A DNA stretch of 64,000 nt from Amylostereum areolatum (Eukaryota > Basidiomycota > Agaricomycetes > Russulales > Stereaceae): NCBI GenBank assembly GCA_012932865.1, contig SAXG01000022.1, positions 310,001-374,000 of the forward strand, read 5' to 3'. Positions 22,105 to 32,513 of the stretch are shown here, one piece after another (position 1 is the stretch's first letter; each line of letters begins with the position of its first letter). A program made the translations under genes and the position numbers. The notes beneath the pieces were generated by a model, which did not search any database, was not told where the DNA came from, and saw only the letters and a list, made by a program, of their open reading frames with translations.

Positions 22105-22854
22105 ATGGCCTCGGTGACAGACGATGCCGACACCCATCCCAATCACGCAGCTGCCAGTGTTCTCCACACCCCAGAGCTCTTAGACGAATGCCTTTCCTAC
22201 ATCTCTATGCCCGATCTCGCCACCGTCGCCCAAACATCGCACCACCTGGGGTCATCCGCGAGGGAGGCCGCCCGCGTTCGCTGGAACGACACTCTGCGCA
22301 AATGGGTTCGTGATCCAAACGGGCTCCGGTCAATCATGAGAAGAACCGGCTCTATCGTCTCCGGCTCTGCAGCCTTAGCATACACCATGTCACGCACTCC
22401 ATGGATGGCACGATGGATGCCCCAAGATCTGGACATCTACTGTCCCCTCACCGCGGGTGAGGCTATCATTCAGTATCTGGTCGACAGCGAAGAATACGAG
22501 GTCAAGGTTCCGAATACCCTCGATGCGGGCACGAACAGTTTTATGGAGTATCATGGCGGAATATCTGCTGTGGTTCATCTGAACCGTGGCACGTTGTCAG
22601 TCGACGTGATCTGCAGCAGCACTCCCTCACCAACTTTTCCTCTTCCTTCGTTTTGGGGCACTCTGGTCGTCAACTACGTCACTGCCGATCAGCTCGTCGT
22701 TGTCTATCCGCGCTTAACATTCGAGGGTATGGGGTGCGTCAATCCGGTGCGCGTGGGACAATTAGCTTCGGCATATGTCGTGATGAAGTACCATCAACGC
22801 GGCTTCGTCATCCGCCTCTTTGACCAGTTCAACACGCGGTGCAGACCCGGTCTC
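22105..22854 (+). pseudogene. Nucleotidyltransferase-like protein N2, 5' part, split by the Gypsy insertion
   Basis: From ATG 22105 the frame encodes 250 residues before the LTR. Residues ~20-55 look like an F-box ('TPELLDECLSYISMPDLATV'). Then come 'IVSGSAAL' (GS at 87-88), 'QDLDIYCP' (Asp 108 and 110) and 'TLSVDVICSS' (Asp 167): a complete GS/DxD/D set for a Pol-beta-like nucleotidyltransferase, unlike N1, N3 and N4. The frame is cut at codon 250 by the retrotransposon, with GTCTC duplicated at 22850-22854. The remainder is found in the same frame at 33060-33257, so the gene was intact until the insertion. An in-frame stop occurs immediately inside the LTR (TAA at 22858-22860), giving a protein without the conserved Cys-rich C-terminus. 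Confidence 0.75.
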
Positions 22855-23393
22855 TGTTAAGGACGGTCCTTATCACGTGACAAGCGGCTCAGGCTACAGT
22901 ACTCGTGTGGATGAGAGGTGGGATCAGGTGATCCAGACGTCTCGGCTATACGAAGTTAGAGGTCGATAAGCGAAGCAGTAAGTCTTCACAGAAGACTTAG
23001 GCGAGCTTTCGACTTAGTTACTTTATGCTCTCTTTAGTAGTTTTAAGAGGAGGTTCTATTTAGAACAGTCCTGTATTTACAAAGAGAACGAGCTGAGGAA
23101 TGGCTCGTTCGATGAGCCTCCTTTTATAAGAAAGGAGGTCGAGTAAATATATGTACATTGAGCGACGGTCGCATCAAGTATCTACTGGGGATGAGACTGT
23201 GGCACCGTCGCGGCTGTGCCGTTGAGACGGTGACGATCTGTGGCACTGTCGTCGGGACGGTGACGATCTGTGGCACTGTCGTCGTCGCGTCGTTGAGACG
23301 GTTACGACCTGGGGCACAGTCGTAATCCGTCGTTTAGCGACGTCCTTCCTAATAAGGTAATGGAAAATGAAGTACCTTGGACAAGTTGTAACA
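22855..23393 (-). repeat. 3' LTR of the Gypsy element
   Basis: 539 bp, TGTTAAGG...TTGTAACA as read on the plus strand. Nearly identical to the right LTR. It contains a cluster of imperfect ~30-bp repeats (TGTGGCACTGTCGTCG-type units, ~23200-23325) and a TATAAAA box on the minus strand. Confidence 0.93.
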
Positions 23394-23623
23394 CTATCCC
23401 CCTCTCTAGAATCTACGTCTCGTAGATTCCTGAATCGAAGCGGTTCTAGAGGGATTTCTTGAACATGCTGTCGATCGCTCGCTCTTCGCCATTGGAGGAG
23501 GAATATTGTTGATGCGAGGAATATGAGGATTGTAAGTCCTACGATGATGCTGATGACGGTGATGAGCCAGCGTGGAGTAGGCGTATTGAAAATCGCGAGA
23601 TCGGGCGACTGAGTGGGCTGCAT
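23174..23623 (-). CDS. Small membrane ORF crossing into the LTR (149 aa)
   Basis: ATG at 23623, immediately upstream of the 3' LTR in element orientation. Residues ~18-42 form one strong transmembrane helix ('WLITVISIIVGLTILIFLAS') followed by a basic segment ('QWRRASDR'). The frame then passes the purine tract and continues ~70 codons into the U3 part of the LTR, where the ~30-bp repeats give a repeated 'RRQCHRSSPS' tail. The size and topology recall short envelope-like or matrix-like ORFs, but there is no sequence similarity that I recognise. It may be a real accessory gene or a chance frame; the hydrophobic segment argues mildly for the former. Confidence 0.35.
   Translation of the reverse strand: MQPTQSPDLAIFNTPTPRWLITVISIIVGLTILIFLASTIFLLQWRRASDRQHVQEIPLEPLRFRNLRDVDSREGDSVTTCPRYFIFHYLIRKDVAKRRITTVPQVVTVSTTRRRQCHRSSPSRRQCHRSSPSQRHSRDGATVSSPVDT
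23394..23407 (-). promoter_or_regulatory. Polypurine tract of the Gypsy element
   Basis: Minus-strand AGAGAGGGGGATAG lies directly against the 3' LTR. This is the expected plus-strand DNA primer site for reverse transcription and confirms the minus orientation. Confidence 0.8.
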
Positions 23624-23692
23624 CACACTTCTGAGTCCTCATGTTTTGATGTTCACTCCTTTTATCCTTATCCGGAATTGAGCGATAGAATT

Positions 23693-24082
23693 CTATTCTA
23701 CCGCTTCAGTAACGCCTCCACTACTTTTACGTCCTCCCCGTCCATCGTGGGAGACCCTAGCCGATGTCCCTATCCTCGCCGTCGTCGCGTGGTCCGGGCT
23801 TCTGAACCGGGGGCCGTGCTTCCGGAATACCCCTCTAATGCCGCATTTCCCTTTCGACTCCCGCATGGCTTCTTCGTCTAGACTTCTCGGCCTCTTCATG
23901 GCGCGAGCGACGTCCGGACGGCTTAGGAGTTCCGTGACTCTCTTGAGATGACGAAGGAGTTCTTCGTCTTGTGGGTCGGGCGTGGGAGTGCGCGAGAGGA
24001 CGGGCGAGGGAGGAGGAGTGGTAGGGGGAGTGTGGTCGGTGGTGGAGAGGTTGCGCGATGAGGAGGTGAGGGTGGAAGACAT
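23693..24082 (-). CDS. Hydrophilic 129-aa ORF in the 3' accessory region of the Gypsy element
   Basis: ATG at 24082 ('MSSTLTSSSRNLSTTD'). The first third is Ser/Thr/Pro-rich, the middle is helical and charged ('DEELLRHLKRVTELLSRPD'), and the end is basic. No known domain. It lies between the zinc-knuckle ORF and the small membrane ORF, all in the same orientation downstream of integrase. Confidence 0.35.
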   Translation of the reverse strand: MSSTLTSSSRNLSTTDHTPPTTPPPSPVLSRTPTPDPQDEELLRHLKRVTELLSRPDVARAMKRPRSLDEEAMRESKGKCGIRGVFRKHGPRFRSPDHATTARIGTSARVSHDGRGGRKSSGGVTEAVE

Positions 24083-24470
24083 TTGGTTGGTGTGGGTGGT
24101 GCGAGTGGGTTTGTTTAGACGATGTCTGAGGGTGTTGTGGTCTTTGTAGCTTTCCCTTTTATCCTTACGATGCGGAGGGGCAATGATGTAATCATTGCCA
24201 GCAATCGTAAGCGATGATTCGTACATAATCAAAACTGAGTCGTAAGCAGGCGACGCGTCCAGCGCGTCGCGGAGAGAATATCAAGCGTCTCGCCTTCCTC
24301 ATAGCGATAGAAACCGGTATAGTAGAGAAGTCCGAGGAAAATATGCGTGCGGATGAGGGCGCAGTCCATGATCAGTCCGAGAAGTATCGTGACGATAGAT
24401 GCGAGAGCGTAATGATGGGGGGAGAGAGAAAGTCCGAGTGCATGATGATGGGTAAAGTCTGTCCGCGCGC

Positions 24471-25664
24471 TTACCAGGGCTCCGGCCAGTGATCCTTCGA
24501 CTCCTCCGCTTCCTGCAAGTCCCAATCTTCTTCCTTCCAGAAGAGATCGTCGACGCGCCAGGAGTGATTGAAGCGCGAGGGGGGTTCTCGCTGAGTGCGG
24601 AGCATTGCGTCCTCCCAGTACAACCACTGTTCGGTGGCATGTTGGGCGGCTTCGTGCGTCAGACTCTCACGTCGTGCGAGGAATCCCAGAAGCTGCCTGT
24701 GGGCGCGGGCGGTAGCGTCGGTACGTCGGAGGTGGGGGTGGGACATCAGTGTTCCTGGACCGTAGTTGGTATCCGGACGGTTCGGGCGAGGGTGAGGAAG
24801 AGGAGTCTGTGGTCGGAGGGGATAGCAAGACCGCGATTGGGGGAAGTGAGGGGGAACGTTCTTGCGACGGGGACAGTCTCGGCGGAGATGGCCTCGCTCG
24901 CCGCATTTCCAGCAGCGTTTCCGCGGCTTCGAGGGAATCGCGTCCCACTTCTCTTGTGTCCACGTGGTCGGCTCGTCGCTCCATGGGTCCGAGGGGTTCT
25001 CGGCTGCTTCCTTCGTCTTGTCGTCCTTCTCCGGATTGTCCGTCGAGCTGTCCGATTTGTCCGTTGACTCGCGGTCTCGCTTCCAGCGAACGCGAGTTTC
25101 CTTCATTTCCTCTATTATCTCCTGGATTTTGTCGCAGTTCTTCATTGCTCGACTTATCGGAGAGGTTGACGTTTCGGATTCGCTTGAGTGGTCTTCCGTC
25201 GGGGTCGACAGATTCATGTTTACGTCGCTGTGAGGCGACTCGGGGATCTTGGGTGATGGAATCTCGATCGTGGTCGGAGTGTGAATGTAGGAACGAGGGA
25301 TAAGCAGGGGGGCCTCCGTGCCATGGCATGGGAGTGTCGCTAGCAGATACCGGGAATGGAGTTGGCGGTCTAGGCACTGTGGGCAGCTGAGAAGATGCCC
25401 CAGGTATTGGTCGCGGATCGCCGGTCTGTTGTCTGGGCTCTGGGGGAGCCATGGGCTGTCCGGATCGCTCTCCGGGTAATCCGTTTCTAGCGACGGGAGG
25501 CTGGATGGTGTTGATCTGGGTGATGCCGGGGATGGGTGAGGATCCTGGTGGCGTGGGAGCGGTGACGGGTCGTGGAGGGGCGTTAGGAAGGAACGGGGGT
25601 CTGGTGAGGACGGATGTGATGGGATCGGGTCGAACAGTATAGCCCGGGGAGATGTGATGTCCAT
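24471..25664 (-). CDS. Zinc-knuckle ORF downstream of integrase (397 aa)
   Basis: Starts at ATG 25664 ('MDITSPRAILFDP'). Pro-rich N-terminus, an acidic/helical middle ('KIQEIIEEMKETRVRWKRD') and a perfect CCHC zinc knuckle, 'CWKCGERGHLRRDC', as in Gag nucleocapsid proteins. A second zinc-knuckle protein besides the main Gag is unusual in a Gypsy element. The frame overlaps ~1 kb of the coiled-coil ORF (24667-26356) in a different register, so the two could be joined by a one-base shift or splicing into one Gag-like protein, or both could be translated. The codon content of both frames looks natural, so I report both. Confidence 0.5.
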   Translation of the reverse strand: MDITSPRAILFDPIPSHPSSPDPRSFLTPLHDPSPLPRHQDPHPSPASPRSTPSSLPSLETDYPESDPDSPWLPQSPDNRPAIRDQYLGHLLSCPQCLDRQLHSRYLLATLPCHGTEAPLLIPRSYIHTPTTIEIPSPKIPESPHSDVNMNLSTPTEDHSSESETSTSPISRAMKNCDKIQEIIEEMKETRVRWKRDRESTDKSDSSTDNPEKDDKTKEAAENPSDPWSDEPTTWTQEKWDAIPSKPRKRCWKCGERGHLRRDCPRRKNVPPHFPQSRSCYPLRPQTPLPHPRPNRPDTNYGPGTLMSHPHLRRTDATARAHRQLLGFLARRESLTHEAAQHATEQWLYWEDAMLRTQREPPSRFNHSWRVDDLFWKEEDWDLQEAEESKDHWPEPW

Positions 25665-26356
25665 GGAAGATGAGGTCGATGTCGGGGCCGTCGCGTGACG
25701 ACATATGGGGAACTCCGGTAGTTTCCATTCGTCTGCGGAGGATTTCTCCTTCGTAGGTGGCGCGGAAGGTGTGTCTTTCCCAGTTGAGCCAGTTGACTCT
25801 GTGTCCGACTTCAGTAAGGAAATCTCCGGAGCTCTGCGACGTTGAGTACAGCCGCTGCGCTAGCTTCCGGAATCGTCGAAGAAGTTTGACCTCTCGTTCC
25901 TCCATCTCGGTCGAGAGCGTCAGGTACCTCGAGTCTAACTGGCGGAGTTCTCCGTCGAGCATCTTGATGTGGTTCTCCAGGATGTTCTGGACGTTGGTTG
26001 ACTCCCTCTTGAGGTCGTTGATCCGTTCTCTGGCCTGTTCGATCGCTACTCCGGCTATCATGCGGGCTATCTGGCTCTCTAGGATCGGGGAGTCGGGTGT
26101 TGGGACTTCCGTGGCTCTGGGCCACGGGGATCGCATTAGCACCTGTGAGGAATCCGGGTGCTTCAGTTAGGGTTCTTCTGTGTGCTTCTAATCGGCTTAC
26201 CCCCTGTTCTTCCGTCTGGTCCTGACCTAGACGGAGGAGGTACTGACTTAATTGCGAAGATTGCTGCCGATCGAGCGATGAAGCAGTCTCCGCAGAGGGC
26301 ACGTTCCTGTTGAGTGTGGTGCGCTCTGTTGCAGACGAGACGGATGCGGTCGACAT
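24667..26356 (-). CDS. Coiled-coil ORF downstream of integrase (spliced, 543 aa)
   Basis: Two exons: ATG 26356 to 26201 and 26142 to 24667, with a 58-nt intron (GTAAGC donor, CTAAC branch, CACAG end) that joins the frames at phase 0. The N-terminus is Ser/Thr-rich. Residues ~65-140 form a coiled coil ('QARERINDLKRESTNVQNIL', 'LRRFRKLAQRLY') resembling Gag capsid-proximal helices or Ty3-type assembly regions. The rest is Pro/Ser/Arg-rich. It begins ~140 bp after the integrase stop. Function is inferred to be structural or nucleic-acid binding. Confidence 0.45.
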
Positions 26357-26494
26357 TGTTGGGTGAGACGGTTTGATTGGTAGAGGTGTTGGTTGCGTTT
26401 GGGGTGGTGGACATTTGGTGATCTGTCTTGCTGAACCCGTAGGGTTTTTATCCCCCCCTTGTTGGCAGTGCATTCGCCTGAATGTCGTTGAGTC

Positions 26495-29400
26495 TCACCA
26501 GTGTCTCACTTTCGTCTTGCGTTTCTTTCGTCTCGTTGGTTTTCGTTCTTGCTGTGTTGCGTCGGTTTCGTCGCGATCAGTGGCTTCTGTGTTGGTATCT
26601 CTGATTGGCTGTGGTGGCAACTTCGGTGCCTTGGGGTTATTCCGATGGAACTCTGCGATCGCATCTTTTGATCCTTCGAGATTAGATGCTGGTTCCCATG
26701 TGTTACCGGAGTCGGGGTATCCTTTCCATTTTACGAAGTAATGTAACGGTTCTGAATATCGTTTGTCTAATTTTGAGGCTACTATTGTTTCTAGTTCGTA
26801 GAGTTCTTCATCGTTTACTAGTTCTGGAGGTGGTCTTTCGTAAGCTTCGCCGTATTGTTCTGTCTCTTTGAATGGAATCAACAATGCTGCGTGGAATACC
26901 GGATGTATTTTCCACTTCGTCGGTAGTTCGAGGCGGTAAGTCACCGGTCCTATAACCTTTTCAATTTTGAATGGGCCGAATCGTTTCGGTGCTAGTTTGG
27001 TTTTTGGGTATACCGTGTTAAGGTTTTTTCCGTCTAACCATACTTGGTCGCCTTGTTTGAGTTGATCTCTTAGCGTGAAGGTTCGGTCATGCTGCATCTT
27101 CATTAGTTTAGCTGCTATTTCTAGGCTTGCTTCTGCGTTGTCCCATGCGTTCTGGAAATTCTTTATTCTTTCTTCGGCTGTCGGTATTCGCGGGTCGGTC
27201 GGTATTGTTGGGTTAAACACCGGTTGATATCCGTGTAGGAGTTCGAATGGGGAGGTTTTCGTGGCAGAATGTTGTCGTATATTGTGTGCGAATTCTGCTT
27301 TTGGCAAAAGTTTTGCCCAATTCGTTTGGTCTCCATTGCAAAACGCCCGAAGATATTGTTCTAATTCCTGATTCACTCTTTCTGTCTCGCCGTCTGTTTG
27401 GGGATGATACGCCGTACTGAGCGACGAGATGACTCCGAGGCTTTCGCAGATGGATTGGAATACTTTGGATGCGAATTGAGGGCCTCTGTCCGATATCATT
27501 CTTTTCCATAATCCAAATCGTCTGTAAACATTGTCGATCAGAAGATCAGCTGTTTCTTCTGCGTTGATCGTCTTTAGGCACGGCGTGAATACTGCGGTTT
27601 TGGTGAGCCTGTCGACGACTACGTTGATCGAATCGAATCCGTTGGAGATCGGAAGATCTGTAATAAAATCTGATGTGATCGTTTCCCATGGTCGTTCTGG
27701 TATTTCCGTAGGTTGTAATGGATGTTTTGCCGGATGCGTGACATTCTTTGTTGACTGGCATACGGGACAACCTTGAACATAGCCTTTTACGAAGGAAATC
27801 ATCTTTGGCCACCAGAAGTTTCTTTGTACCAGTTCCAGAGTTTTCATTTCTCCTGGATGTCCAATCGTTTCCAGATCATGATGTGATTTTAGGATCATGC
27901 GTCTGAGTTCGAGATTTTGTGGCACATAGATCTTTCCTTTTCTGATGATCAGATCGTTCTCGAAGTTCCAATCTTCGATTCCTTTTGCGAGAGTGCAGTG
28001 GTCCCGATCTTTTGATTGTATCTAACGCTATCCAAACTTCGTCATCTAGGTGTGAGAAGTTTCTTAGTTCTTTGAGAAGTTCTTTGTCTCCGACTGCTTC
28101 AACTGTTCCTCTTCCGGTAGCTCTAGCCCTGAAAACCGAAGGATGGAGCAGGATGCGATCAGTCGTTGTCTGGAATGTCTTCCTTATGATCTGGTCTTCT
28201 AGAAAGTCCATCTGCCTTGTTTGTACTTCCTGGTCTGTGTACCAAGGTATAGTCGAAACGGGACAGATATAAGCTCCATCGTGCTTGTCGTCGATTAAGT
28301 TTTTGAGCTGTTGTGAAATACTCTAGATTTTTATGATCTGTCCAGATTTCGACTTTGTGGTTCGCTCCTTCTAGATATTGTCGCCAGTGTTCTAAGGCTT
28401 TCACTACTCCTAAGAGTTCTTTGTCGTATATCTCGTAATTCTGTTCCGCGGGAGATAGTGATTTGGATAGGTACGCGACCGGATGCCATCTTTCGATCTC
28501 ATCTGGCTGCGATAGGATAGCTCCGTACGCAAAATCAGAGGCAGTCACTCTCTATGCGGAATGGTTTGTTTTCATCGGGCATGATTAAGATTGGGGACGA
28601 TGTGAATTCTCGTTTCAGTCTTTCGAAGGTACGTTCACATTCGGCCGTCCAGTTCCATTCGTGATCTTTCTTTGTGAGCTGGAATAGGGGTCTGGCGATC
28701 TTAGAATAGTCTTTGATGAAGCGTCGATAGAAATTTCCAAATCCGAGGAACGATTGGACTTCTTTTACTTTCCTTGGTGTGGGCCATTCGGCTAGTCCTT
28801 GGACTTTGACTGGGTCCATCTGTACCTTGTTGTGCGTGATTATTACGCCTAAGTATTCGATTGATGGTTGTTCGAAGAAGCACTTCTCTGGTTTCAGGAA
28901 TAGATCGTTCCGTTCTAGAAGTTGGAGGGCTTCTTTCATCAATTTCCTATGTTCGTCGAGTGTTTCTGTAAATATCAATATGTCATCCATATAGACCACT
29001 ACTTTTCCTGTGTCTATTAATTCTTTGAATAGTGCGTTCATCATTGCTTGGAATGTCGCGGGTGAGTTGGTTAATCCGAAGAACATTACCATTGGTTCGA
29101 AAAGGCCTCTGTTTGTTTTGAACGCAGCTTTCCATTGGTCTCCTTCTTTGATTCGAACATTGTTGTATCCCCATCGGAGATCGAGCTTTGAGAAGATCTT
29201 AGCGCCTTTTAATTTGTCGATGAGATCTGAGATGAGCGGTATCGGGTATTCATTTTTGACCGTGATCGAGTTAAGATAGCGATAGTCCTGCACTGGTCTA
29301 AGAGATCCGTCTTTCTTCTTGATAAAGAAGAACGGCGATGATATCTCTGATTTTGATTCTCGGATGTACCCTTTTCGTAGATGTTCATCTATGAATGTGT

Positions 29401-30389
29401 CCAATTCCTTCCGTTCCGGTACTGTCATTGGGTACACTTTGCAATTTCGAGGTTTCCATCCTTCAATCAGGTCTATCGCGTGATCCCATGGTCTGCTGAT
29501 TGGGAAGCGTTCCGACGCCTTCTTTTCGAATACCTTCTGATACTGTTTGTAACTAGACGGAATCATTTCATCGAGTGTCTTCTTCTTCTCTCCTACGGCC
29601 GCTCTTTCTGCGAGTTCTTGTGCCTTGGTTGCTCTTGCTGTTATCCAAATGTCGGGTTCGTTTGTTTCTTTTGCAATCGGCATTGTTTCTACGTCAGTTT
29701 TTCCATGGAACGTTCTGATTATCCTGATATTGACGAGATCGGAGTTGAATTCGGGGTCTTCTTGTTCTTCTATCGTTGTGTGATGGTTGATCTTCTGTTC
29801 TTCGAATGATTGTAGAGAGCGTTCGTCTTTTCCTTGGACGATCATTGTTTTACTGGTAGTGGAACACGTACCTGGACATGTCTGTAGTGTAATCTGCCTT
29901 TTCCTCCAATCGATATGAGGATTGTGTTTCTTGAGCCAAGGGGTTCCTAAGATTACTTCGTCTCCTCCTAGGGCTGTGACGAATAACCCTAAGGTTTCGC
30001 GGTGAATTTCTCCGTTGATCCCTTCCATCGTCATTGGGAAGGTACACCTTTTGTTTGATCTCTCCTAGAGTGTTACGAGATCCATCAACGTTGTATATTG
30101 GTATTGGCTTCTTCAATTGGATCAGATTCATCTTGTGTTTTCGTACAAAATCTGGATGGATCAGGGTGCTGCTTGCTCCGCTATCTAGCAGTGCTTTTGC
30201 GGCGGCTTTACGGAACTTTCCATGAAACGTGACAGGTATATGAATTGATGGAGCGTGCGTTGCTCCGTCTTGGTATGACCTTATATACACTGTTCTATTT
30301 ACGTCATCTCCTGTTTCCTGCACAGGAGATTGCTCTGAAAAGTTCATTGTCTGTGTCCTTTCAACAGCCGCGGTTGAAGGACGATTCAA
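26495..30389 (-). pseudogene. Gypsy pol: protease, reverse transcriptase, RNase H, integrase, chromodomain
   Basis: Protease motif 'ALLDSGASSTLIHPDF' (~30190). Reverse transcriptase with 'FFFIKKKDGSLRPVQDYR', 'FGLTNSPATFQ' and the catalytic 'YMDDILIF' (~28980). RNase H '[11 protein letters not shown]', '[19 protein letters not shown]' and '[10 protein letters not shown]'. Integrase HHCC region ('GHPGEMKTLELV', 'CPVCQ'), DDE residues in 'SDFITDLP', 'ISDRGPQF' and 'ERVNQELEQYLR'. C-terminal chromodomain 'HYFVKWKGYPDSGNTWEP', which targets integration to heterochromatin in chromoviruses. Four frame breaks (near 30035, 28545, 28172 and 28008) each vanish if one base is dropped. In an element with nearly identical LTRs this suggests either very recent damage or assembly error. 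All catalytic motifs are intact. Confidence 0.85.
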
Positions 30390-31561
30390 AAACCCTGATT
30401 GTCTTTGAACATGTTGGCAGTGCGTGCGAACGTTTCACTGTCCATCTTGTTCACAAGCTTGGTGATCTGATCAATCGGGGATTCTTCCTCTGTTAAGTTC
30501 GCCGTTCGTGCATTGATCGTTGTTTGGGTACGTTTCTCTGGGCAGTTCCTGGAGATATGTCCTGGTTTCCGACAATAGAAGCACGATCCCGATTTCTGAA
30601 GTTCTGTACGTTCTTGCGGGGTAAGGCGTCTGAAGCTTCGGTTGTTGTTTCCGGTCTGAGCGGCTCTGGCGGTAGTAACATTCCCTTTATTTCTGTTTCC
30701 TCTTCGGAATGGGACGTACGGCTGCGGTTTCTTGTATAGGAGGGTGAGATCACTCGTCGGGTTCATTGGTCTCGTATAATGTCGTTGGAATGCTTGAGCT
30801 TCTCGCCAGTTATTATCGATGCGCAGTGCGAGTTCATACCATTCGTCGATATCGTTCGAGATGTGATCTCTCTTGAGAATCTCGACTACTATATCGTTGC
30901 GCAGTCCTCTCTTGAATTGGTCGATCAATGCTTTATGATCGTAGCCGGCTTCCATGGCATAGTCTCTGAAGACCGTGATGTAATCTTTGGTTTCCATAGT
31001 GCCTTGTTCCAGGCGCTGTATGTTGAATCTAGCGTCTCTTCCGGGATCTATTTCTCCAAAGGTTTCTAAGAAATAGTCGCGGAATCCCGTCCATGGAAGA
31101 TGTATTTCTGGATCTATGCCTCGATCTCGTATCTTATCGATTTTGCTTATCAAGAGGGACGCCCAGTGAAGGGCGGGTCCATCGGTGAGATGCGAGAGTA
31201 CAAAGGTTATCTTACGCATGTTGGTTTTGTATGCGTTGGGGAATGCTATGAAGCGAAGTACGCATTGTTCGATGAATTTTGCTGCCTTCGCTCGGTCTCT
31301 TCCGTCGTATACTCCTAGTGCGTTCAGTTTGAATCCTTTGTCTTTGTCTTCGGGTTTAGATCCGATTGTTCCTGTTCCTCCTGGCGGTGAATGCCACGGT
31401 GGATGTCTCGGTCCTTCCGGAAGATCTGCGGTCGCTCCTCTTCCGAATACATAGTCCTGAACCTTTTTTCCTTTCTCATTATCAGCCGATCGGTCGGAAT
31501 GTGTTGATGGTTGCGGCGATAGTACTTTCCATCCTATTGGTCCGCCTAAACTGAATCCCAT
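30386..31561 (-). CDS. Gypsy Gag with CCHC zinc knuckle (391 aa)
   Basis: ATG at 31561, intact to the stop at 30386. The central part is Retrotrans_gag-like ('FIEQCVLRFIAFPNAYKTN', 'ALHWASLLISKID', 'RDYFLETFGEIDP', 'YITVFRDYAMEAGYDHKAL'). The C-terminal zinc knuckle is 'CFYCRKPGHISRNC'. Gag forms the virus-like particle and packages element RNA. The stop overlaps the start region of pol by a few bases, consistent with translational coupling or frameshifting. Confidence 0.85.
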   Translation of the reverse strand: MGFSLGGPIGWKVLSPQPSTHSDRSADNEKGKKVQDYVFGRGATADLPEGPRHPPWHSPPGGTGTIGSKPEDKDKGFKLNALGVYDGRDRAKAAKFIEQCVLRFIAFPNAYKTNMRKITFVLSHLTDGPALHWASLLISKIDKIRDRGIDPEIHLPWTGFRDYFLETFGEIDPGRDARFNIQRLEQGTMETKDYITVFRDYAMEAGYDHKALIDQFKRGLRNDIVVEILKRDHISNDIDEWYELALRIDNNWREAQAFQRHYTRPMNPTSDLTLLYKKPQPYVPFRRGNRNKGNVTTARAAQTGNNNRSFRRLTPQERTELQKSGSCFYCRKPGHISRNCPEKRTQTTINARTANLTEEESPIDQITKLVNKMDSETFARTANMFKDNQGF

Positions 31562-31567
31562 GGGGAA

Positions 31568-32513
31568 TCAAGCCTTATGTCTTGGTTTCGCGGGATCGGC
31601 TGGTGTTGGAGTTGCAGGCGTCTGGAGCGGTATATTAGTTTCTCCATGGGGGACATTGCTAAGTGTGGTGGTGGGGTTGGGTATCGAGGTGGTAGTGTCT
31701 CCCATTGTTGTGACGTTCTCTGATCTTCCGAATAGGTTTCCTTGTCTCCCTCTTCTAGTTTCGAAGATATCTTTGTCTGATTTAACTGATGGAGATCTTG
31801 TTGATTCTTCTGTATGTCTTTCCGTTTCTGTTGCGCTCGGTGGGCTGCCTTCTCGACTTCCTCCGGAATCGGACTTAATTTGGGGGCTTGATATAGTCCT
31901 CTTAGGTTCTGGTGCGATTTCTTCTGGAGGCTGTGTAGTTGTTGCGGGTTCTTGAGGATGCTGGAGTTCGGTTTGAGGGTTCTGTGGTTCGGTTGTCGTA
32001 TCGGCTGTGTCGGTATCGGGATCAAATTCCCAGTAGTCCTTAATATTCCCGGTGTAAGGTTTCTCTTCGACTTTCTGTGCGTCCGGGTGTTTCCAGAGTT
32101 CTTCTGATGAGAGGGGCCCAATATGAGGTCTTGAATAATCTGGGCGCTTCCAATGTGAATTGTCGTAGCTTCCGTCTTCCTTTTCTCTTTTGGATCTATC
32201 TTTAAAGTATTCCGCTGCTGGGGGAAGGTTGTATCTGTATATGGGCGGGTTCCACTGGTATGCGTATGTTCCTTTGCTTTCTTTCGCGACGAGGGTTCCG
32301 TCGTAGTAGAAAAGGAGATGATAGGGGTCAAATGTCCAGCGATGATCTTCGTTTCCGTTAGGGAAGTCTCGACTGCAGTTTGATTGGAGTTGAGGGATCT
32401 CAAAATCTGATGGTCTTTTTTCAGCGGGTTGTTCCGCTGACTCCGTGGTGGGTGTTTCGTTTGACGCTCTGCGCCAAACTGTAGGGTGAGCTAGTGTAGA
32501 GGAGAGCTCGTTC
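31568..32513 (-). CDS. ATG-less leader ORF upstream of Gag
   Basis: On the minus strand an open frame begins right after the 5' LTR (after a TAG at its edge) and ends at TGA 31570-31568, 6 nt before the Gag ATG. The translation looks like genuine protein: 'EDHRWTFDPYHLLFYYDGTL', 'SKGTYAYQWNPP', then an acidic, Pro/Thr-rich tail. I find no ATG until near its end, so it would need a spliced leader exon, a non-AUG start or stop read-through. Another frame of the same segment (32403-31546) is also open but has a less protein-like composition. It may encode an N-terminal Gag domain. Confidence 0.4.

Noticed and set aside
23199..23325. Short direct repeats in the LTR considered as a CRISPR-like array
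   Set aside because: The ~30-bp units are imperfect, adjacent without unique spacers, and occur identically in both LTRs of a eukaryotic element.
24489..25303. Two long plus-strand frames inside the Gypsy element
   Set aside because: They are antisense to the zinc-knuckle and coiled-coil frames, which have recognisable features; the plus-strand translations are Ser/Arg/Gly-rich without domains.
31546..32403. Minus-strand frame read as a 285-aa protein over the Gypsy leader
   Set aside because: The neighbouring frame over the same bases has a far more protein-like composition and stops just before Gag, so I report that one instead.
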